Assembly: GCF_950295315.1 (NCBI RefSeq)
Contig: NC_080170.1
Location: forward strand, 100,087,632 to 100,151,631
Reading direction: 5' to 3'
Length of the DNA: 64,000 nt
Origin: Erinaceus europaeus
Taxonomy: Eukaryota; Chordata; Mammalia; Eulipotyphla; Erinaceidae
Part shown: positions 58,008 through 64,000 of the stretch, piece after piece
Position numbering within the stretch: the stretch's first letter is position 1
Layout: each line of letters opens with the position of its first letter
The notes under the pieces: generated by a model
The model's input: only the letters and a program-made list of their open reading frames with translations
What the model was told of the DNA's origin: nothing
The model's database searches: none
Position numbers and translations under genes: made by a program

Positions 58008-58224
58008 GCGGTCAGGTGGTGACACACCTGATTGAGTGCACATGTTGCAATTAGCAAGGACCCAGGTTTGAGCGCCTGATACCCACTTGCAGGGGGAAAG
58101 CTTTGCAAGTGTTAAAACAGGGCTACAGATGTCTCTGTATCTCTTTCCCTCTCTCCCTCCCCCCTCTCCCTTAGTTTCTGGCTGTCTCTATCCAATAAAA
58201 AAATAAATATATTAAGAAATAAGA
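58008..58224 (+). mobile_element. SINE type B
   Basis: 'cggtcaggtggtgacacacctgattgagtgcac', B box GGTTTGAGCGCC, CT-rich middle, 'tctctatccaataaaaaaataaa' tail. Confidence 0.9.
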
Positions 58225-58228
58225 TTAA

Positions 58229-58584
58229 GGGAGCTGGGCGGCAGTGCAGTGGGTTAAACGCACATGGCGCAAAGCACAAAGGCTAGTGTAAGGATCCTGG
58301 TTCAAGCCCCCAGCTTCCCACCTGCATGAGGTAGCTTTGCATGAGGTAAAGCAGGTCTGCAGGTGTCTATCTTTCTCTCCCCTCTCTCTCTGTCTTCCCC
58401 TCCTCTCTCCATTTCTCTCTGTCCTATCCAACAACAAAGCAACATCAACAATGGCAATAATAACCGCAATGAGGCTGAAACAACTAGGGCAAAAAAAGGG
58501 GAAAAAATGGCCTCCAGGAGCGGTGGATTCATGGTGCAGGCACCGAGTCCAGCAATAACCCTGGAGGGAAAAAAAAAAAAAAAA
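58229..58584 (+). mobile_element. Type A SINE, long form
   Basis: Head 'gggagctgggcggcagtgcagtgggttaaacgcac' (in part), B box GGTTCAAGCCCCC, a 'gcatgaggtagctttgcatgagg' alteration, and the full longer tail ('cctccaggagcggtggattc', 'gcaataaccctggaggg', poly-A). It is the most complete long-tail copy in the window. Confidence 0.93.
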
Positions 58585-58589
58585 GAATA

Positions 58590-59690
58590 AAAAAAAATGA
58601 GAGAGATTTAACAAAAGTCTGGGAAAGATAATAAAAATTCATTGCCTCCATCATGCACCACAAATATTTCACAATATGTAATTACTAAACATGTAAAGAA
58701 ATATAATTTAAAAGGATATATAATTAATAGAAACAACAAAAAGATGAACTAGAGCTTGTAATTAGCAGAGAAGGAAATTAAAGTTCCTATCATAAACATA
58801 TCGAAAGAAGTAAAAGGAAAATAAGGTCAAAACAAACGAATGTGCAGGGTAAAATGAAAGCTCAGCAGTAAAATGAAAGCTTTAGAATGGAGAAAATAAA
58901 ACAGATTGAAACTTAAAATCAGCGCGGAAACTTAATATATGGTTTAATGATGGGGGAAGCCCCAACCTCTTGAAGATATGGCAATGAAAGTTATTAATGT
59001 GAGAAATAAAGAGGACTTACAGAAAAAATATAAAATGAATTCAAGTGTATGGGAGGGGAGTAGGAAGAAGCAAATCCTGTATTCTGTGAAATGTGTACAT
59101 ACTCATAACAAAAGTGCGTCACACAAGCGTAACTATGCAGGTATTCTTTGTGTCTTCATACTGAACCACACTGGGTCCCAGAACATACTAGCTACCTTCA
59201 GTGTTTGCAATCTTAGGTAACAAGTTAGGGCAGAAAATGAGCTACTTACATGTAGCCTTGACGGACACTGGTCTTAGAGGACCAGGAGTGTCTTAGTGTC
59301 TTACTCACGATTGTGTTGCCAGTATAAAGAAGAGTTTGACACTTTAGTAATGTCACCATTCTTAATATATATATATAGAGAGAGAGAGAAAGAAGGAAGA
59401 AAGAAAGGAAGAGCAAGCAAACAACCCAAAACTCACCTCAGAGAAGTTGTCCCTGTGCTTGGTCAGCTTTTCTTCTCATGTTTTGTGGAAATGAGATTAC
59501 TTTAATAACTTTCACATGGTGTAGTTGCTAGCCCGTAGTCTTGATTAGGGTGTAACCTTATTTGTCAGAACACGTAGAGTGATCAGTCTCTTAGATTCAT
59601 GCTAATATTTAAAGAACTAACAAAACTGATAAGTAAAACCAAAGTGACCACTGATTTAAAATGAGTTCAATTCAAACAAAGGGAGTTTGG
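58590..59690. other. Non-coding stretch
   Basis: Includes a short TA/GA run at about 59368-59398. The 80-codon frame at 58978-59220 has no support as a gene. Confidence 0.45.
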
Positions 59691-59694
59691 TCAA

Positions 59695-59835
59695 TTTCTT
59701 TTCTAGAGTTCAGTTTCTTTATTTTTAGAATGGAAAAACATTAGCTACAGAATGCTGCAGCAGTAATTAAGTTCATCAGTTCTTAGCAAAGCACCTGGTA
59801 CATACTAAGCACTCTACATATGGCAAATATCTTTA
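59695..59835 (+). repeat. MIR-like ancient SINE
   Basis: 'cagtttctttatttttagaatgg', 'taattaagttcatcagttcttagcaaagcacctggtacatactaagcactc' is the 3' half of MIR. Confidence 0.75.
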
Positions 59836-60029
59836 TTTGGGGTGTTATTTTTATTACAACTACTGCTCCCCATTCTTCTATCCTCATTCATTTTGGAAAA
59901 CCCTGTCAGTAAAGCCCCAACTTCACTAGTCATGAACCCTTGCTTGTAAATAATGCTTTATTGCTTGTGATTTACATAGTCAGTAGTAAATCCTTGCCTT
60001 TTTTTCAACTCGCCCATATTTGAAAAAAA

Positions 60030-60545
60030 AAAATAGTATAGCCATAGGCCCTTTGGAATATAACTAAAATATGCCTACTAGCTATCTACAAAATGGAGAA
60101 CCCCCCCCCAACTCTTCATCTGCACTACTCCAGCCCTTAGGTCCATGATTGCTCAACTATTTGTTTGGTTTTGTATGTTAATTCTCTTTTCAACCACCAG
60201 GTTCCAGATGCTAGCATGATGCCGACCAGACTTCCCTGGTGACTTCCCACCCATGTGTCATGGAGTTCCACTTCCCCAGAGCCCTGCCCCACTAGGGAAA
60301 GAGAGAGGCTGGGAGTCTGGATCGACCTGTCAATGCCCATATACAGTGGGAAAACAATTACCAAAGCCAGACCTTCCACCTTCTACATCCTACAATGACC
60401 TTGGGTCCATACTCCCAGAGGGATAAAGAAAGCTATCAGGGGAGGGGATAGGATACAGAGTTCTGGTGGTGGGAATTGTGTGGAGTTGTACCCCTCTTAC
60501 CCTAGGGTTTAGTCAATGTTTCTTTTTTATAAATAAAAATTTAAA
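60030..60545 (+). mobile_element. L1 3' end, 5'-truncated
   Basis: From 'agtatagccataggccctttgg' to 'tttataaataaaaattt'. It holds the last ~510 bases of the 3' UTR with small deletions. Confidence 0.9.
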
Positions 60546-61172
60546 AAAAGAAAAGAAAATGTGAGGATGTAACATTAGCAATTATGGGTCTGTATACAAA
60601 GAAATACAAATGCAATCCCAAAATGCCTTAGTCATTGCCTATTTCCTTCCTAAGTCTTTGGTTTATAGATGAAAGCTTTAGTGGCCATAAAAGCCATTTT
60701 TGAAGGATCATTACCAATTGCATAAAGGTTTGACAGTCAAATGTATTAGATGGTTTTTGGTAACAATTTACTGAAATTAAAAGCATAAATAGAGCAAAAA
60801 CTGAGACTTGAATATTGTTTTGAAACTTTAGACCAACAGTATATTTGAATTCAGTAATTTACTGTTTCAAACTTAGTGTGGCTCTGTAAGCAGTTTAAAT
60901 GCTATCGTTGGCTGGAGTGATAATTTGATAGGTGAAAGGTTTTGTTTTATATTTCAAATTTATGCTTTTATTCTTTCCTTACAACAAAAATCCACCATTG
61001 CTCTTTTTCTACTCTCAAAGCATTACTGAGATGTATCCAGCCTGGGGAGTTAGGAAATGATACGTGAAACAATATTATTATCTTCACTCTAAAATTGTGC
61101 TCTATGAGGCAGAAGGGCTGGCTTTGTCTTCTCAAGGACTAGGACCAGGACCAGGAGTCTAACAGAAGTCTA
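60546..61172. other. Non-coding stretch
   Basis: No nameable repeat or gene. Confidence 0.45.
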
Positions 61173-61437
61173 AACTGTGTTCCGGGAGGTGGCACAGTGG
61201 ATAAAGCACTGGATTCTCAAGCATGAGGTCTGGAGTTCATTCCCCGGCAACACATGTACCAGCATGATATCTGGTTCTCTCTCTCTCTCTCTCTCTCTCC
61301 TCTCCTCTCCTCTCCTCTCCTCTCCTCTCCTCTCCTCTCCTCTCCTCTCCTCTCCTCTCTCTCTCTCTCTCCTCTCTCCTCTCTCTCCTCTCTCTCTCTC
61401 TCTCTCCTTCTATCTTTCTCATTAATAAATAAATAAA
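61173..61437 (+). mobile_element. SINE type D with (CTCTC)n expansion
   Basis: Head 'ttccgggaggtggcacagtggataaagcac', 'attctcaagcatgaggtctgg', B box AGTTCATTCCC, 'acatgtaccagcatgatatctgg', then a C/T tract at about 61274-61406 in place of the usual short CT-rich part, and 'tatctttctcattaataaataaataaa'. Confidence 0.9.
61274..61406. repeat. (CT)n/(CTCTC)n tract inside a SINE
   Basis: A pure C/T tract of about 130 bases with CTCTC pentamer units in the middle. Ser/Leu/Pro and Glu/Arg frames in it are artefacts. Confidence 0.95.
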
Positions 61438-61440
61438 GCA

Positions 61441-61745
61441 GAGTCGGGTGTTAGCACAGTGGCTTAAGTGTAGGTGGCGCAAAGCGCAAGGACCAGCGTA
61501 ATGATCCCGGTTCGAGCCGATAGCTCCCCAACTGTAGATGGGTTACTTCACAGGCAGTGAAGCAGGTCTGCAGGTGACTATCTTTCTCTCTGTCTTCCCC
61601 TCCTCTCTCAACTTCTCTCTGTCCTATCTAACAATGATGACATCAATAATAATAATAACTACAACAACAATGACAAACAAGGGCAACAAAAGGGAAATAA
61701 ATAAATAAATATAAAAAATTTAAATAAGTAAATAAATAAAATATT
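61441..61745 (+). mobile_element. Type A SINE directly following type D
   Basis: Head 'agagtcgggtgttagcacagtggcttaag', 'ggtggcgcaaagcgcaagg', B box GGTTCGAGCCG, CT-rich middle, 'gtcctatctaacaatgatgac' and AATAAATAAATA tail. It begins at the A-rich tail of the preceding SINE, a common target type. Confidence 0.92.
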
Positions 61746-61802
61746 TTTAAAAAGAAGGCTAAGCTGTCATAGGGATGGAAATGGTTTAACCTAAGAGGGG
61801 GA

Positions 61803-61866
61803 ATATATATATATATATTATATACTATATATTATATAAATATATATAAATTATATGTATATATAC
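61803..61866. repeat. TA-rich repeat
   Basis: An imperfect (TA)n-rich run. Confidence 0.85.
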
Positions 61867-61869
61867 AAT

Positions 61870-62215
61870 TACTTAAGCTGGGTACATATGAAATGCCTAA
61901 AAGAGTACAATATACCCCAGGATATTTTATCTTGATATAATTTCTTGTGCTGTAAATGGCTGACTTAGTAGTATATATTCCCCATGACATATTAAATTAT
62001 ACTACAATGATCAGTACATCAGTATTAGACAGTAAGCAGAAAGTGTGAAATACCCAATGTTACTGATTCCTAGCATTAGCCTTGAGTATACCTTCATAAA
62101 TCTTCCAATGTGGCCCATGGAAGAAACCAGAAATAAAAAGTTGTTGTGACTTATATTGGTGGTCTGAATAACTTGAATATCATATCCCTTGGAAAATGTA
62201 AAATGAGGGGCCCTG
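61870..62215. other. Non-coding stretch
   Basis: No nameable repeat or gene. Confidence 0.4.
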
Positions 62216-62216
62216 G

Positions 62217-62320
62217 GAATAGCTGACCCAGTAGAGAACACACTTTACTATATAAGGGGCCAGGTTGGAGCTCCAGGGCATCATGTGGGAGCACCATGCT
62301 TAAAGTGGGGTTGTTGTATC
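62217..62320 (+). mobile_element. SINE type C, truncated
   Basis: 'ggaatagctgacccagtagag', 'ataaggggccaggttggagctcc' and 'gtgggagcaccatgc' follow the type C order seen at 6225. Confidence 0.6.
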
Positions 62321-62329
62321 ATTTTTTTA

Positions 62330-63740
62330 AATTTAATAAAAAAAATTGAGGGCAAGGTCCTCTAGAGGCCCATAAAAGGCCATGATGTTCCTGATGGAAG
62401 TGATCAGTGATGGCAGAGAGAGGGTTCTACTAGAGGTCTAGGACCATAATATCTATCTGGGAATCCAAGGATTCCCTTACTAGAGCCCCAGATGACGGGG
62501 TGGTCTAGTAGTGACCAAAAGGGTCATCATTAAAGTGTGCTGATCTATTGCTCTTATCCAGCTTTTGTAGTCCTTACTTTGTCTGACAAGGTTAAACTTA
62601 AGAGGAAAGTGAGGTATGGGGTAGGAGAGGTGGGTAACTAGGCCCAAGAATAAAATATTTAATTAAGTATTTTATGGTGTCTTTTTTATTTCTTTCCATT
62701 TGCTTGCTGTGCTTATTGAGTCTAAGTCTGCTCACTGCAGACTATGACACACTTTTACTTTAAGGTATGTATTGTCCCATAACTTAAAAATACATGTGCA
62801 CATGTACCAGACCCCCTGGGCCCTGTTCAATATCTAGGTTTTGTAACTTTGTTAAGAAGTGAGCCATCTGAAATGGAACTAGGCAGTCTCATGAATTAGG
62901 AAAGATCTCACGATAGTATTGGAGCTAGAGGGTTGACATTCTAGACTTAGCCTCTCTGGACACAGTCTGAAGTGAAACATGGTGAGATGGCACTGGTTGT
63001 ATTGATTTGGTTAAAGTCTGCAGATGTAGTGTCAAACAGCAGAGATCAAGAGACTCATGGAGAAAACCATGCAAAGTTCCAGAGGTTCCAGGACTGGGAG
63101 AAATTCAGATTTTAAAGAGAATGAGGAAGGTTCCTTGCCATATTAGAATTAAAGAAGACAGTAGGTAATTATTTCTATTATGGCAAAGTTATCTGGGAGC
63201 TTGGTTTACTTTGAAAATTCCATGATTAGGATTTACTGTACCATAGACAGTCTTACCAAGATTTATATCATTTAATGCTGTTTATAAATAGGAGTGGGAA
63301 TAGATGCTGACAGGTCCAGTTGCTTCTGGTATCCCTGGTCTATGATTATAGGAGTTTCAATATTTTTTTAAAAAGTTATTAATAGAAATGTATTAACAAT
63401 TTAAGCCCAGTGTTTACACATTTGAAACATTAAGTGTTTAGGTTAAAGGAATATACACTCAGAACTGAAATCTATGCATTTAAGGAGCTCAAGACATTCA
63501 ATCTATTTTCCCCTCTCATAGTGAATAACTAGTGATTTATAGTACTATAAGTTAATAGAAGTATACAGTAACACCATGCCTGTTATCAAAGGTTCCCTAC
63601 CCTCACCCCCTATAGTGGAAGTGGAAATCTACCCTTCCACTGCAGTCACAGAGTCTTTTACTTTGATGTGATATTCAAAACCCACTCAAATTCTGTTTTG
63701 TGTTGTGTCTCTTATCTGTCTTATCTTATTATTTTTCCCC
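62330..63740 (-). mobile_element. L1 3' UTR, inverted, with unusual 3' end
   Basis: On the minus strand it runs from sequence just after ORF2 ('catcaaagtaaaag' reversed, near 63670) through the middle of the 3' UTR. It ends at plus position 62350, at the block equivalent to 'gaccttgtcctcaat', followed by an A/T-rich stretch. The distal ~0.85 kb of the usual 3' UTR is absent. Confidence 0.85.
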
Positions 63741-63835
63741 CACTAGAATCTTACAAGTGCAAAGACCCAGTGAAGTCCTGACAGGAAAAAGAAAGAAAAA
63801 AAACTTAAAATAGGAAGGGAAAGAAAATCAAATGA

Positions 63836-63928
63836 GTACAGCAAACCATAACAAAAGGACTTTTCAAAGTTAACCCAATTACCAAATAATGTGATGATAA
63901 CATTAACTATCGACTATCTTTTGAACCC
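63836..63928 (+). mobile_element. L1 3' UTR fragment
   Basis: 'gtacagcaaaccataacaaaaggacttttc' (in part) to 'actatcttttgaaccc' matches 52595-52687. It is followed by sequence not seen elsewhere in the window. Confidence 0.8.
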
Positions 63929-64000
63929 TTCTTCTTCTAGCGTTTGCTCTTCTTCCGTAGCCAGTCAACAGCGTCAGGTTGAGCCTGATGTAAAGTTTCA

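Noticed and set aside
62330..63928. A second twin-primed L1 (minus part 62330-63740 and plus part 63836-63928)
   Set aside because: The plus part duplicates L1 positions already within the minus part, and about 95 unrelated bases separate them, so they are more likely separate insertions.

Overview
This window is vertebrate, specifically mammalian, nuclear DNA with no protein-coding host gene that I can support. It is dominated by retrotransposons: a very abundant tRNA-derived SINE, several related SINE types, many L1 (LINE-1) 3' ends and one near-complete L1. Older mammalian repeats (MIR-like and unassigned) and long microsatellites make up much of the rest. The main SINE has an A box, a GGTTCGAACC-type B box, a pyrimidine-rich middle, an (AACAAT)-like region and an AATAAATA tail. 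I recognise it from memory as typical of the European hedgehog (Erinaceus europaeus) or a close relative; I could not check this against a database. The overall picture is AT-rich intergenic or deep-intronic DNA.

Layout. 1-3.5 kb holds old L1 pieces and a near-consensus CTCF motif (1517-1535). 4-12 kb is SINE-dense, with several clean target-site duplications (TSDs) and a SINE opened by two L1 3' ends (9843-11075). 12-16.8 kb is older, repeat-decayed sequence. 16.8-18.4 kb is purine-rich, with an L1 3' end inserted in a SINE and a long GGGGA/GGAGA tract. 18.4-24.7 kb contains repeat-poor blocks that may be conserved non-coding DNA. 24.7-30.1 kb has SINE-in-SINE nesting, a 204-bp (GGGAGA)n tract and an intact SINE with a 12-bp TSD. 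30.5-33.4 kb is an L1 with a long (~2.2 kb) 3' UTR. 33.8-37 kb is a decayed ancient L1 broken by SINEs. 37.7-44.7 kb alternates SINEs with repeat-poor blocks. 45.8-53.6 kb is a full-length but inactivated L1 that split a SINE and is bounded by a 17-bp TSD. 54-57.4 kb has more L1 3' ends, including a textbook twin-priming inversion with a 15-bp TSD. 57.8-64 kb has SINEs, another L1 3' end and an inverted L1 3' UTR.

How the parts work together. L1 encodes the endonuclease and reverse transcriptase; the SINEs carry RNA polymerase III promoters and end in A-rich tails as expected for L1-dependent copying. The window records their interplay: SINEs opened by L1, SINEs opened by SINEs, and simple repeats that seem to grow from the CT-rich parts and tails of SINEs. 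I found no new enzyme system, CRISPR array, rRNA, functional tRNA or host coding gene. The strongest leads are the tandemly repeated L1 5' UTR, the long modular L1 3' UTR, the twin-primed insertion, the CTCF motif, the G-quadruplex-prone tracts and the repeat-poor blocks.
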